64,000 nt of DNA from 34-65-8 sp964516135 (GCA_964516135.1 CAZEWN010000017.1:1-64000); one strand, 5' to 3'; positions 35,700 to 44,447 are shown, numbered from the stretch's first letter. Numbers and translations: made by a program. Notes: generated from the sequence alone by a model not told the origin.

Positions 35700-36077
35700 T
35701 CAGCGCAGGCGCTCGATTTCGGCCGTCAGGCGCGGGTTGCTGCTGACGTAATAGGTTTCCACGTCGGCCAGGCGGCGGTCGATGTCCTTCATCTTGGCGC
35801 GGATTTCGCGCGCGGTTCGCTTGGGGCTCTGCCGCACGCGCTGCCAGTACTTCTGCTCCTCGTGATCGACGTAGTGGTGCGCGGGTTTCTTGTTCAGCAG
35901 GAAGCCGGCAATCAGGTAGAGGACGATCAGGAAGCCGCTTGAGGCGAAAGTCAGGAACACCGCGCCGAGCCGGACCCACAGGGCGTTCACCCCGGTATAG
36001 TCGGCAATTCCGGCGCAAACCCCCATCAGCTTCTTGTTGTAGGGATCCTTGTAGAGCGTGGTGCGCGGGCTGTTCAC
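35700..36077 (-). CDS. pspC: Phage shock protein C with motif-bearing tail
   Basis: A 125-residue inner-membrane regulator of the phage shock response. The PspC domain is clear: LYKDPYNKKLMGVCAGIADY, then WVRLGAVFLTFASSGFLIVL. The cytoplasmic tail (KMKDIDRRLADVETYY, LTAEIERLR) repeats the motif found at the C-terminus of the PspB-like proteins, so array and PspC share an interaction module. The start overlaps the pspB stop (ATGA). Confidence 0.93.
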   Translation of the reverse strand: MNSPRTTLYKDPYNKKLMGVCAGIADYTGVNALWVRLGAVFLTFASSGFLIVLYLIAGFLLNKKPAHHYVDHEEQKYWQRVRQSPKRTAREIRAKMKDIDRRLADVETYYVSSNPRLTAEIERLR

Positions 36078-36370
36078 TTGGAAGCTCCCTTCTTCTCGGC
36101 GAGCAGCCGGTCGAGCTCGCGCAATTGCTGGTTGTCGGCTTCGCTGTCGTGAACCAGGCGGGCCGGGCGGTAATCGGGGTTGTCGGCGGCGACGAGGCGC
36201 TCAACGGTGTCCATCCGGTCGTCGAGCCGCTTGGCAAGGTTGTAGAGCTCCTCCAGCAGAACCTCATCGTCGCTGGTGATGGTGGCCGATGTCTTCCACT
36301 TGGTGATGTAGTGGAGCATGATCCACGGCAGCGCGATGAAGATCACCGCAACGATAAAGACTTCATCCAC
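36074..36370 (-). CDS. pspB: Phage shock protein B
   Basis: A 98-residue protein with an N-terminal transmembrane helix (FIVAVIFIALPWIMLHYITK) and a cytoplasmic coiled coil (EELYNLAKRLDDRMDTVERL). PspB with PspC senses membrane stress and releases PspA from PspF. It starts four bases after the pspA stop and overlaps pspC. The tail (LRELDRLLAEKKG) is longer than in E. coli. Confidence 0.9.
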   Translation of the reverse strand: MDEVFIVAVIFIALPWIMLHYITKWKTSATITSDDEVLLEELYNLAKRLDDRMDTVERLVAADNPDYRPARLVHDSEADNQQLRELDRLLAEKKGASK

Positions 36371-36374
36371 GACC

Positions 36375-37070
36375 TCAGCCCTCCTTCTTCGCGGCGCTGT
36401 CGTTCATGCCGAGCGCGCGCTTCATTTCTTCCAGTTCGTCGTCGATCTTGTCGGCGCCGGCCAAGGCGGCGATCTCGTCCGACAGGCTCGGTTTGCCAGT
36501 GCCGTCGGCGATCGACAGCGCATCGGCGCGGCCTTCGGCATAATCGACGCGGCGTTCGAGCTGGTCGAACCGGCTCAGCGCCTCGTCGACCCGCTCGTTG
36601 GTCATCAGGCTGCGCAGCTTGACGCGGTTCTCCGCGCTTTCCAGACGCGCGGCAATCGCGGTCTGGCGGCTGCGGGCCTCGCGCAGGCGGTGCTGCAGTT
36701 TGGCGATATCCTGCTCGTAGGCGCGCAATGCGTCGTCGAGCACGGCGATCTCGGTCTTGAGCTGTTCGCTCATGTCCCCCGCCTTTTTCTTCTCGACCAG
36801 CGCGGCACGGGCCAGATCCTCGCGGTCCTTGCTCAGCGCAAGCTGCGCCTTCTCCGCCCAGTCGGCCTGAAGCCGGTCGAGCTTGACCGTGTGGCGGTGC
36901 ATTTCCTTCTGGTCGGCAATGGTGCGCGCCGCGCTCGCGCGGACTTCGACCAGGGTTTCCTCCATTTCAAGGATGATCATGCGGATCATCTTCTGCGGGT
37001 CGTCGGCCTTGTCGAGCATGTCGTTGAAATTGGCGGCAATGATGTCGCGGGTACGGCTGAAAATGCCCAT
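36375..37070 (-). CDS. pspA: Phage shock protein A
   Basis: A 231-residue ESCRT-III-like membrane-stabilising protein; unbound PspA also inhibits PspF. The N-terminal amphipathic helix (MGIFSRTRDIIAANFNDMLD) and DDPQKMIRMIILEMEETLVE are canonical, followed by long coiled coils and a C-terminal acidic segment (DKIDDELEEMKRALGM). ATG at 37070 gives the canonical N-terminus. The frame is open to a GTG at 37220, which overlaps the stop of an upstream small ORF, so a 50-residue extension is possible. Controlled by the sigma-54 promoter at 37411-37425. Confidence 0.93.
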   Translation of the reverse strand: MGIFSRTRDIIAANFNDMLDKADDPQKMIRMIILEMEETLVEVRASAARTIADQKEMHRHTVKLDRLQADWAEKAQLALSKDREDLARAALVEKKKAGDMSEQLKTEIAVLDDALRAYEQDIAKLQHRLREARSRQTAIAARLESAENRVKLRSLMTNERVDEALSRFDQLERRVDYAEGRADALSIADGTGKPSLSDEIAALAGADKIDDELEEMKRALGMNDSAAKKEG

Positions 37071-37216
37071 CAAGGGTACTCCGTTGATCGAAATGCTGGG
37101 GCCCGACTGTGTCGGGGTGGGGCTGCGGCGCAGGCGTTCCACCTCTTCGTCGAGCCGCGTGGCGCGCGAGGGGGGCGTGCGCTCGGGGCGCAAGGGGTCG
37201 TGATCCACCGGGCGGG

Positions 37217-37372
37217 TCACGCCAGTTCCACCGTTTCGCACTTGATGGCCGCGGCGGCGAGGCTGGGGTTCGCCTGCAACTGGCCGCTCAAGGCGACGAG
37301 GACGACCATCGCGGCGAGGCTCGCTGCGGCGGCCTGTCCCAGTTGGCTCTGGAAAAAGCGGCGGTCGTACAT
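37217..37372 (-). CDS. Small membrane protein, first gene of the psp operon (51 residues)
   Basis: A 51-residue product with one transmembrane helix (AAAASLAAMVVLVALSGQLQ) and a basic N-terminus (MYDRRFFQSQ). It has an excellent ribosome site (GGGAGGT) and starts 38 bases from the sigma-54 promoter, so it is the first translated gene. Its stop overlaps a GTG in frame with pspA. No named family is recognised. It may be another stress sensor or a leader peptide. Confidence 0.7.
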   Translation of the reverse strand: MYDRRFFQSQLGQAAAASLAAMVVLVALSGQLQANPSLAAAAIKCETVELA

Positions 37373-37410
37373 GGCTTGATTACCTCCCGATTGATGTTGT
37401 TCACCAATTA

Positions 37411-37425
37411 GCAAGCGGCGTGCCA
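37411..37425 (-). promoter_or_regulatory. Sigma-54 promoter of the psp operon
   Basis: On the minus strand TGGCAC, five bases, TTGC: an exact match to the -24/-12 consensus (TGGCAC-n5-TTGC). It lies 38 bases before the first psp ORF and opposite the enhancer-binding protein gene pspF. This is a strong prediction. Confidence 0.88.
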
Positions 37426-37454
37426 AATCGTCTAACGCACGGAAATCCGGCCTT

Positions 37455-37476
37455 TTCGTACCAATCGACCAACGAA
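37455..37476. promoter_or_regulatory. Candidate PspF upstream activating site
   Basis: TTCGT and ACGAA form an inverted repeat with a 12-base gap, 30-50 bases upstream of the sigma-54 promoter and before pspF. Position fits an enhancer site for PspF, though it is closer to the promoter than is usual. The core motif is not matched to any known site. Confidence 0.35.
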
Positions 37477-37525
37477 ATGATGGGGTGGATTGCCACCTAT
37501 CGGTGCATTTCGCTATATCTTGGTA

Positions 37526-38545
37526 ATGGAGCGGGAAAATCAATTCATCGGCCAGTCGGGCGCTTTCCTCGATGCAGTCGAACGGGCGAGCCGCGCGGCG
37601 CCGATGCGGCGGCCGGTTCTGGTGATCGGCGAACGCGGCACAGGCAAGGAATTGATCGCGGAACGCCTGCATCGTTTGTCCACCCGCTGGGACGAACCGC
37701 TCGTCACCATGAACTGCGCCGCCTTGCCCGAAACGCTGATCGAGGCCGAGTTGTTCGGGCACGAAGCGGGCGCCTTCACCGGTGCTACCAGAACGCGCGC
37801 GGGAAGGTTCGAGGAAGCCGACAAGGGGACGCTTTTTCTCGACGAACTGGGTACGCTCAGCATGGCCGCGCAGGAACGGTTGCTGCGCGCGGTCGAATAT
37901 GGCGAGGTCACGCGCATCGGCTCTTCGCGGCCGATCCGGGTCGACGTGCGGATCGTGGCGGCCACCAACGAGGATTTGCCGTTGCTCGCCGAACGCGGCG
38001 AATTTCGCGCCGATCTGCTCGATCGGCTCAGTTTCGAGGTTATCACCCTGCCGCCGCTGCGCGTGCGCGAAGGCGATGTCGAGGTGCTGGCGGACTATTT
38101 CGGCCGGCGCATGGCGGCGGAACTGCAATGGGACGGCTGGCCCGGATTTGCCGACCACGTCGCGCGCCAAATGATAGATTACGCCTGGCCGGGCAACGTG
38201 CGCGAGTTACGCAATGTGGTCGAACGCGCGGTTTATCGCTGGGACGACTGGAGCCAGCCGATCGCTCACGTGCAGTTCGACCCGTTCGATAGCCCGTGGA
38301 AACCCTTCTTGCCGAAACCCAAAGGGAGTGCCGCCATGCCCGCCGCTGCGTCGGTGCCCGCCGCCGACTTCGAATCGATCGCCGACCTGCGCGCCGCGGT
38401 CGACGCACACGAGCGCGGCATTCTGGAACACGCACTCGGCAAGCATCGCTGGAACCAGCGCCAGACCGCCAAGGCGCTGGGCCTGACCTATGATCAGCTG
38501 CGCCATTGCATCAAGAAGCATGGCTTGATGCAGGAAGATGATTGA
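37526..38545 (+). CDS. pspF: PspF-like sigma-54 enhancer-binding protein
   Basis: A 339-residue AAA+ activator. It lacks an N-terminal sensory domain, as PspF does, and starts with the ATPase: Walker A GERGTGKE (about residues 34-41), the GAFTGA loop that contacts sigma-54 (about 82-87), Walker B GTLFLDELG and WPGNVRELRNVVERAVYRWD. A Fis-type HTH ends it (RWNQRQTAKALGLTYDQLRH). It is divergent from the psp operon and should activate its sigma-54 promoter, restrained by PspA. Confidence 0.95.
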   Translation: MERENQFIGQSGAFLDAVERASRAAPMRRPVLVIGERGTGKELIAERLHRLSTRWDEPLVTMNCAALPETLIEAELFGHEAGAFTGATRTRAGRFEEADKGTLFLDELGTLSMAAQERLLRAVEYGEVTRIGSSRPIRVDVRIVAATNEDLPLLAERGEFRADLLDRLSFEVITLPPLRVREGDVEVLADYFGRRMAAELQWDGWPGFADHVARQMIDYAWPGNVRELRNVVERAVYRWDDWSQPIAHVQFDPFDSPWKPFLPKPKGSAAMPAAASVPAADFESIADLRAAVDAHERGILEHALGKHRWNQRQTAKALGLTYDQLRHCIKKHGLMQEDD

Positions 38546-38676
38546 GGGCTTGCTTCGGTGCGGACTCGCGCCTATCTGCGGCTCACCCCGACATTGTCGC
38601 GACACTGGAGGGCTGGCGCCGCGAGGGGCCGGCACCACACCCGCGTCATCGCCAGGCCGGGCTGACAGGAGTTTTC

Positions 38677-39243
38677 GTGGCCGACATCGCGCGCCTTATC
38701 CAGATCGTCGAACCCGAAGCGAGTGCGCTCGGGCTCGATCTGGTGCGCGTCAAGATGATGCCGTCTGAAGCTGGCGACGGCACCCAGGCACTGCAGATCA
38801 TGGCAGAGGATCCCGCCACCGGGCAGTTGATCATCGACCAGTGCGCCGCCTTGTCGCGCCGTGTTTCCGATCGGATCGACGCGCTGGAGGAATCGGGCGA
38901 TGTCCTGATCGAGGGCGCCTATCACCTCGAGGTGTCCAGCCCCGGGATCGACCGCCCGCTGACCCGGGCGAAGGATTTCGCCAACTGGGCCGGGCACGAG
39001 GCGAAGATCGTGCTCGACAAATCCGCGCCCGGCCAACGGTCCTTGCGGGGCGAACTGCGCGGCATCGAAGGCGACACCGTCACCATCGTGGACCGCAAGG
39101 CGGGCGAGGTTGCCGTGCCGCGCGAACTGATACATGCGGCCAGCCTTGTCCTCACCGACGCGCTGATCGCCGCCACCCGGCCACTGGACACCAGTGGCGC
39201 CGACGAAATCGAAGAAGTCACAGAAGAAAAGGCTGACGACTGA
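38677..39243 (+). CDS. rimP: Ribosome maturation factor RimP
   Basis: A 188-residue protein needed for 30S subunit maturation. It has the two-domain RimP pattern, with YHLEVSSPGIDRPLTRAKDF as the signature and GELRGIEGDTVTIVDRKAGE in the SH3-like C-terminal domain. The GTG at 38677, after CAGGAG, gives the standard N-terminus (VADIARLIQIVEPEASALGL). The stop shares one base with the nusA start. First gene of the rimP-nusA-ylxR-infB-rbfA block. Confidence 0.95.
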   Translation: MADIARLIQIVEPEASALGLDLVRVKMMPSEAGDGTQALQIMAEDPATGQLIIDQCAALSRRVSDRIDALEESGDVLIEGAYHLEVSSPGIDRPLTRAKDFANWAGHEAKIVLDKSAPGQRSLRGELRGIEGDTVTIVDRKAGEVAVPRELIHAASLVLTDALIAATRPLDTSGADEIEEVTEEKADD

Positions 39244-40904
39244 TGCCGAGTGCAATTTCCGCCAACAAGGCCGAGCTGCTCGCAATCGCGAACTCGGTGG
39301 CTTCGGAAAAGATGATCGACAAGGCGATCGTCATCGAGGCGATGGAAGAGGCGATCCAGAAGAGTGCGCGCAATCGCTACGGTTCGGAAAACGATATCCG
39401 CGCCAAGCTCGACCCGCTGACTGGCGACCTCAGCCTGTGGCGCGTGGTCGAGGTGGTGGAAGAGGTTGAGGACTACTTCAAGCAGGTCTCGCTCGAACAG
39501 GCCCAGAAGCTCCAGCCCGGCGCGGTGGTGGGTGATTTCATCGTCGATCCGCTGCCCCCGGTCGACCTTGGCCGCATCGACGCGCAGAGCGCCAAGCAGG
39601 TGATCTTCCAGAAGGTCCGCGATGCCGAGCGGGAGCGCCAGTTCGACGAATACAAGGATCGTTCGGGCGAGGTCATCACCGGGGTCATCAAGTCGGTCGA
39701 ATTCGGCCACGTGATCGTCAACCTGGGCCGGGCCGAGGGTGTCATCCGCCGTGACCAGCAGATCCCGCGCGAGGCGGCCCGCGTGGGCGAGCGCGTGCGC
39801 GCCCTGATTACCAAGGTGGAGCGCAACAACCGCGGTCCGCAAATCTTTCTCAGCCGCGCGCACCCTGAATTCATGAAGAAGCTGTTCGCGCAGGAAGTAC
39901 CCGAGATTTACGACAACATCATCGAGATCAAGGCCGCCGCCCGTGATCCGGGCAGCCGCGCCAAGATCGGCGTGATCAGCCGGGACAGCTCGATCGACCC
40001 GGTCGGCGCGTGCGTCGGCATGAAGGGCAGTCGCGTGCAGGCGGTGGTGCAGGAACTGCAGGGCGAGAAGATCGACATCATCCCCTGGTCGGAAGATACC
40101 GCAACCTTCATCGTCAACGCGCTGCAACCGGCCACCGTCAGCCGCGTGGTGCTGGACGAGGACGAGGGCCGGATCGAGGTGGTCGTGCCCGACGATCAGC
40201 TGAGCCTCGCGATCGGCCGCCGTGGCCAGAACGTGCGCCTGGCGAGCCAGCTCACGGGCCATCAGATCGACATCATGACGGAAGAAGAGGCAAGCGAGAA
40301 GCGGCAGAAGGAATTCGCCGAACGTTCCAAGATGTTTGAGGAGGAACTCGACGTCGACGAGACGCTCAGCCAGTTGCTGGTCGCCGAAGGCTTCGCTGAA
40401 TTGAACGAAGTCGCCTATGTTGAACTGGAAGAACTCGCCAGCATCGAGGGCTTCGACGAGGATCTCGCCGGCGAATTGCAGAGCCGCGCGCTCGAGGCGC
40501 TCGAGCGCCACGAGGAAGCCGCGCGGGCCGAGCGTCGCGCCCTGGGGGTCGAGGATGCCCTGGCGGACATGCCGCACCTGACCGAAGTCATGCTGGTGAC
40601 TTTGGGCAAGGCGGGCATCAAGACGCTCGACGATCTGGCCGATCTCGCCACCGACGAGCTTATTGCCAAGAAGCGTGAGGCCCCGCGTCGCCGCCAGAAT
40701 GCCGATGACGGTCCGCCGATGCGGCGCCCCGCGGCGCGCGAGCAGGACAAGGGCGGCGTGCTGGGCGAATATGGCCTGAGCGAAGAGCAAGGCAACGAGA
40801 TCATCATGGCCGCCCGCGCGCACTGGTTTGAAGACGAGGAGCAGCCCGCTCCCGCCGCTCAGCCCGACACCCAGGAGGCCGCCGATGCGGACTCCGAACA
40901 ATGA
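39243..40904 (+). CDS. nusA: Transcription termination/antitermination factor NusA
   Basis: A 553-residue RNA polymerase-binding factor. Domains in order: N-terminal polymerase-binding domain, S1 domain (GVIKSVEFGHVIVNLGRAEG), two KH domains (DPVGACVGMKGSRVQAVVQE; LSLAIGRRGQNVRLASQLTG) and C-terminal acidic helix-hairpin repeats. Length is typical for alphaproteobacteria. Coupled to rimP by a one-base overlap. The 847-residue antisense frame over it is not a gene. Confidence 0.97.
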   Translation: MPSAISANKAELLAIANSVASEKMIDKAIVIEAMEEAIQKSARNRYGSENDIRAKLDPLTGDLSLWRVVEVVEEVEDYFKQVSLEQAQKLQPGAVVGDFIVDPLPPVDLGRIDAQSAKQVIFQKVRDAERERQFDEYKDRSGEVITGVIKSVEFGHVIVNLGRAEGVIRRDQQIPREAARVGERVRALITKVERNNRGPQIFLSRAHPEFMKKLFAQEVPEIYDNIIEIKAAARDPGSRAKIGVISRDSSIDPVGACVGMKGSRVQAVVQELQGEKIDIIPWSEDTATFIVNALQPATVSRVVLDEDEGRIEVVVPDDQLSLAIGRRGQNVRLASQLTGHQIDIMTEEEASEKRQKEFAERSKMFEEELDVDETLSQLLVAEGFAELNEVAYVELEELASIEGFDEDLAGELQSRALEALERHEEAARAERRALGVEDALADMPHLTEVMLVTLGKAGIKTLDDLADLATDELIAKKREAPRRRQNADDGPPMRRPAAREQDKGGVLGEYGLSEEQGNEIIMAARAHWFEDEEQPAPAAQPDTQEAADADSEQ

Positions 40905-41604
40905 GCGCCTGACGCCCGACATTACCGGCGCGCGTAGCTCTCGTGAAAGCGGGAGCGAACGCCGCTGCATCCTGGCAAACGAGAGCGGGCCGCGCGATAC
41001 GCTTGTGCGGCTGGCGATCTCGCCCGACGGCGCGGTATTGCCGGACCCGCTTGCCAAGGCGCCAGGTCGCGGCGCGTGGCTCGGCGTCACCCGTGCCGAA
41101 CTGGAGACGGCGATCGCCAAGGGCAAGCTCCGTGGGGCGCTGGCGCGTGCGTTCAAGGGCGCGCCGCTGAACGTCCCCGACGACCTGCCAGACCGGATCG
41201 AGGCGGCGCTGACCCGCACCCTGCTCGACCGGCTGGGAATAGAGATGCGCGCGGGCAATGTGCTGCTTGGCTCCGATCGGATCGCCGAGCATGCGCGCGG
41301 CGGAGCGGTCAGCCTGCTGCTCCATGCCCGCGACGCGAGCGCCGATGGCAGTCGCAAGCTGGACCAGGCGTGGCGTGTCGGCCGCGAGGCCGAGGGATCG
41401 GGCGAAATGGGCACGACCTTGCCACTGGACCGGGCGGCATTGTCTGTGGCATTGGGCCGCGACAATGTCGTCCACCTGGCGCTGGCCGATGATGGAGCGG
41501 CCGCGCGGGTAACGCAGATCCTGGCGCGCCTGCTTCATTTCCAGGGTGACAAGCCCGGTGACAATGACGGTGCGCCCGCCGGCCGCATCAATGCGACGAC
41601 CTGA
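40885..41604 (+). CDS. YlxR-domain RNA-binding protein with L7Ae-like C-terminal domain
   Basis: A 239-residue protein. The N-terminal YlxR (DUF448) domain is seen in ERRCILANESGPRDTLVRLA and GRGAWLGVTRAELETAI; the C-terminal part (LDRLGIEMRAGNVLLGSDRI) resembles the ribosomal L7Ae/YlxQ fold. Such fusions lie between nusA and infB in alphaproteobacteria and probably bind RNA. The ATG at 40885 follows AGGAGG and overlaps the nusA end by 20 bases. Confidence 0.9.
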   Translation: MRTPNNERLTPDITGARSSRESGSERRCILANESGPRDTLVRLAISPDGAVLPDPLAKAPGRGAWLGVTRAELETAIAKGKLRGALARAFKGAPLNVPDDLPDRIEAALTRTLLDRLGIEMRAGNVLLGSDRIAEHARGGAVSLLLHARDASADGSRKLDQAWRVGREAEGSGEMGTTLPLDRAALSVALGRDNVVHLALADDGAAARVTQILARLLHFQGDKPGDNDGAPAGRINATT

Positions 41605-41627
41605 ATACGAAGGACAGACGAGTTTTT

Positions 41628-44150
41628 ATGAGCGACACCGACAACCAACGCCCCCGCAAGCCGCTGACACTTCGCAGCAGCCAGCCGGGCGAGGTCAAGC
41701 AGACCTTCAGTCACGGCCGGACCAACAAGGTTGTGGTCGAGGTGAAGCGCCGCAAGCTCGTCGGGAAGCCGGGCTCTGCGGAAGCGGCGGTCCCGGCAGC
41801 TCCGCCGCCGCCGCCGCCGCCGCCCGCTCCCGCCCCGGCTGCTACCCCAGCGCCCGCGCCCGCGCCCCGCAAGGCGCCGCCCTCTGGCGAAACGCCGCAG
41901 GAACGCGTCGCGCGTCTTCAACGCGAGGCCGAGGAAGATCGCCTGCGTTTGGCGGAGGAAGCGCGCAAGCGCGACGACCAGGCCGCGCGCCAGGCCGCCG
42001 AGGACGAGAAGCGCCGCGCCGAGGACAACCGAAAGGCGGAAGAGGCCGCGGCCCAGCAGGTGGCCGAGGCGGAGGTCGAGGCCGAACCGATCGCCCCGAC
42101 CGAGGAAACCCCGGCCGATGCCGACAATGCGCCTGCCGTGCCGGGAACGCCAACGCCCGCTCCGCGCAGGTTTACGCCTGTGGCCCGGCCCGAGCCCAAG
42201 AAGCCGGAAAAGAAGAAGAAGGAAGAGAAGCGCGCCGCTCCGGTCGCGGAAAGCCAGGACAAGCGCCGCAAGCTGACCGTCAGCCGCGCCCTGAACGAGG
42301 ACGAGGGTCGCCGCGCGCGCAGCCTCGCCGCATTGAAGCGTGCCCGCGAGAAAGAACGCCGGATGCATGGCGGCGGCCCGTCCGCCCCGCGCGAAAAGCA
42401 GGTTCGGGACGTGGTCGTGCCCGAGGCGATCACTGTGCAGGAACTGGCCAACCGGATGGCGGAGAAGGGCGCCGACCTGGTGAAGGCGCTGTTCAACATG
42501 GGCATGATGGTCACTGTCAACCAGACGATCGACCAGGACACCGCCGAGCTGCTGGTCGAGGAATTCGGCCACAACATCACGCGCGTGTCGGAAAGCGATG
42601 CTGACATCGACACCACGGTGGACGTCGATGACGAAGGCTCGCTGAAGGCACGCCCGGCGGTGGTCACCATCATGGGCCACGTCGATCACGGCAAGACTAG
42701 CCTGCTCGACGCGTTGCGCGGCACCAACGTGGTGCGCGGCGAGGCGGGCGGCATCACCCAGCATATCGGCAGCTATCAGGTGAAGACCAAGTCGGGCGAC
42801 AAGGTGACGTTCCTCGATACGCCGGGTCACGCCGCCTTCACTGAAATGCGCGCGCGCGGTGCCAATGTGACCGACATCGTGGTGCTGGTGGTCGCGGCCG
42901 ATGACGGGATCATGCCGCAGACGATCGAAGCCATCAATCACACCAAGGCCGCCGGCGTGCCGATGATCGTCGCGATCAACAAGATCGACAAGGACGAGGC
43001 TAATCCCCAGCGGGTGCGCGAGCGCCTGCTCGAACATGAAGTCATGGTTGAGGCGATGGGCGGCGAGACGCAGGACGTCGAGATTTCCGCCAAGACCGGC
43101 AAGGGCCTCGACGACCTGCTCGAAAAGATCGCGCTTCAGGCCGAACTGCTGGAGCTGAAGGCCAACCCGGATCGCGCGGCGGAAGCCACCGTGATCGAGG
43201 CGCAGCTCGACAAGGGTCGCGGCCCGGTCGCCACCGTGCTGATCACGCGCGGCACCCTGAAGCGCGGCGACATCTTCGTCGTCGGCACCGAAAGCGGCCG
43301 CGTGCGTGCGATCGTCGACGACCAGGGCAAGCAGATCAAGGAAGCTGGCCCCGCCATGCCGGTCGAGGTCCTGGGCCTGGGCGGCGTGCCCGGCGCGGGC
43401 GACCAGCTGACCGTGGTCGAGAACGAAGCGCGCGCCCGCGAAGTCGCATCGTTCCGTCAGGCGAAGGCGACCGAGAAGCGCACGACGCTTGCTCCGACCA
43501 ACTTCGACACGATGTTCGCCGGGCTTAAGAGCGACGTGATCGAATTCCCGGTCGTGGTGAAGGCGGACGTGCAGGGTTCGGTCGAAGCGATCGTCAGTGC
43601 GCTGCACAACCTGTCGAACGACCTGATCAAGGTCCGCGTGCTGCATGCAGGCGTGGGCGCGATCACCGAAAGCGACGTAACGCTGGCAAGTGCGTCCAAC
43701 GCGCCGATCCTCGGTTTCAACGTGCGCCCCAATCCCAAGGCGCGCCAGCTGGTCGAGCGGGAAAAGGTGCGGATGATGTACTACGATGTCATCTATCACC
43801 TGACCGAGGAGATCGCGAAGGAGATGGCGGGCGAGCTCGGTCCGGAGCGGATCGAGCACGTCGTCGGTCGCGCGCAGGTCAAGGAAGTTTTCAAGTCCGG
43901 CAAGAAGGACAAGGCGGCCGGTCTGCTGGTCGAGGAAGGCGTCATCCGCAAGGGCCTGTTCGCGCGCCTCACCCGCAACGACGTCATCGTTTCGGCTACC
44001 ACTATTGCTTCGCTGCGGCGCTTCAAGGACGACGTGGACGAAGTCCGCGCAGGGCTGGAATGCGGCGTGGTGCTGGCCGATACCAACGACATCAAGCCCG
44101 GCGACCAGCTCGAGGTGTTCGAGGTCGAGGAGCGCGAACGGACGCTTTAA
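41628..44150 (+). CDS. infB: Translation initiation factor IF-2
   Basis: An 840-residue GTPase that brings initiator tRNA to the 30S subunit. The N-terminal 250 residues are low-complexity, Pro/Ala/Glu/Arg-rich. The G domain has IMGHVDHGKTSLLDALR, DTPGHAAFTEMRARG and NKID, followed by domains II to IV (ending DIKPGDQLEVFEVEERERTL). A normal complete IF-2. A small membrane gene, not rbfA, comes next. Confidence 0.97.
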   Translation: MSDTDNQRPRKPLTLRSSQPGEVKQTFSHGRTNKVVVEVKRRKLVGKPGSAEAAVPAAPPPPPPPPAPAPAATPAPAPAPRKAPPSGETPQERVARLQREAEEDRLRLAEEARKRDDQAARQAAEDEKRRAEDNRKAEEAAAQQVAEAEVEAEPIAPTEETPADADNAPAVPGTPTPAPRRFTPVARPEPKKPEKKKKEEKRAAPVAESQDKRRKLTVSRALNEDEGRRARSLAALKRAREKERRMHGGGPSAPREKQVRDVVVPEAITVQELANRMAEKGADLVKALFNMGMMVTVNQTIDQDTAELLVEEFGHNITRVSESDADIDTTVDVDDEGSLKARPAVVTIMGHVDHGKTSLLDALRGTNVVRGEAGGITQHIGSYQVKTKSGDKVTFLDTPGHAAFTEMRARGANVTDIVVLVVAADDGIMPQTIEAINHTKAAGVPMIVAINKIDKDEANPQRVRERLLEHEVMVEAMGGETQDVEISAKTGKGLDDLLEKIALQAELLELKANPDRAAEATVIEAQLDKGRGPVATVLITRGTLKRGDIFVVGTESGRVRAIVDDQGKQIKEAGPAMPVEVLGLGGVPGAGDQLTVVENEARAREVASFRQAKATEKRTTLAPTNFDTMFAGLKSDVIEFPVVVKADVQGSVEAIVSALHNLSNDLIKVRVLHAGVGAITESDVTLASASNAPILGFNVRPNPKARQLVEREKVRMMYYDVIYHLTEEIAKEMAGELGPERIEHVVGRAQVKEVFKSGKKDKAAGLLVEEGVIRKGLFARLTRNDVIVSATTIASLRRFKDDVDEVRAGLECGVVLADTNDIKPGDQLEVFEVEERERTL

Positions 44151-44174
44151 TTTCCATAATCATGGAGGGGGCGA

Positions 44175-44447
44175 ATGGGTACCAATGAAGCAATCATCGG
44201 GCTGGTTTGCCTGACCGCGCTATTTGGCTGGATAACCTATCGCTCCCTCCGCACGATCAACGAACTTGACCGATACGAGCAAGAAAACGGCACCGACGGC
44301 GGGGCAATAAACTTTGCCACGAACAAGGATGTCGTACGGCACAAAAACAAGAGGCTCGGGGCAGAATCGCTGATGAAGCTGGGCTGCCTCTTCACTTTCC
44401 TGTCCGGGGCCGCGTTGATCATCATTTTATTTTTCGGGATCAGATAA
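44175..44447 (+). CDS. Hypothetical small membrane protein inserted between infB and rbfA
   Basis: A 90-residue product with two hydrophobic segments (AIIGLVCLTALFGWITYRSL at the start, FTFLSGAALIIILFFGI at the end) and a polar loop. Base composition is clearly lower in GC than the neighbours and codon use includes ATA, TTT and AAA-rich codons, so recent gain is possible. A ribosome site (GGAGGGGG) precedes the ATG. No family is recognised. Its stop is three bases from the TTG start of rbfA, so it may now couple rbfA translation. Confidence 0.7.
   Translation: MGTNEAIIGLVCLTALFGWITYRSLRTINELDRYEQENGTDGGAINFATNKDVVRHKNKRLGAESLMKLGCLFTFLSGAALIIILFFGIR

Noticed and set aside
38922..41465. 847-residue open frame antisense to rimP, nusA and ylxR
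   Set aside because: Long antisense frames are common in GC-rich coding DNA; the plus-strand genes are clear and this frame has no recognisable protein features.
41535..43859. 774-residue open frame antisense to infB
   Set aside because: Rich in Arg, Leu and His from complementary codon bias; IF-2 is certain on the plus strand.
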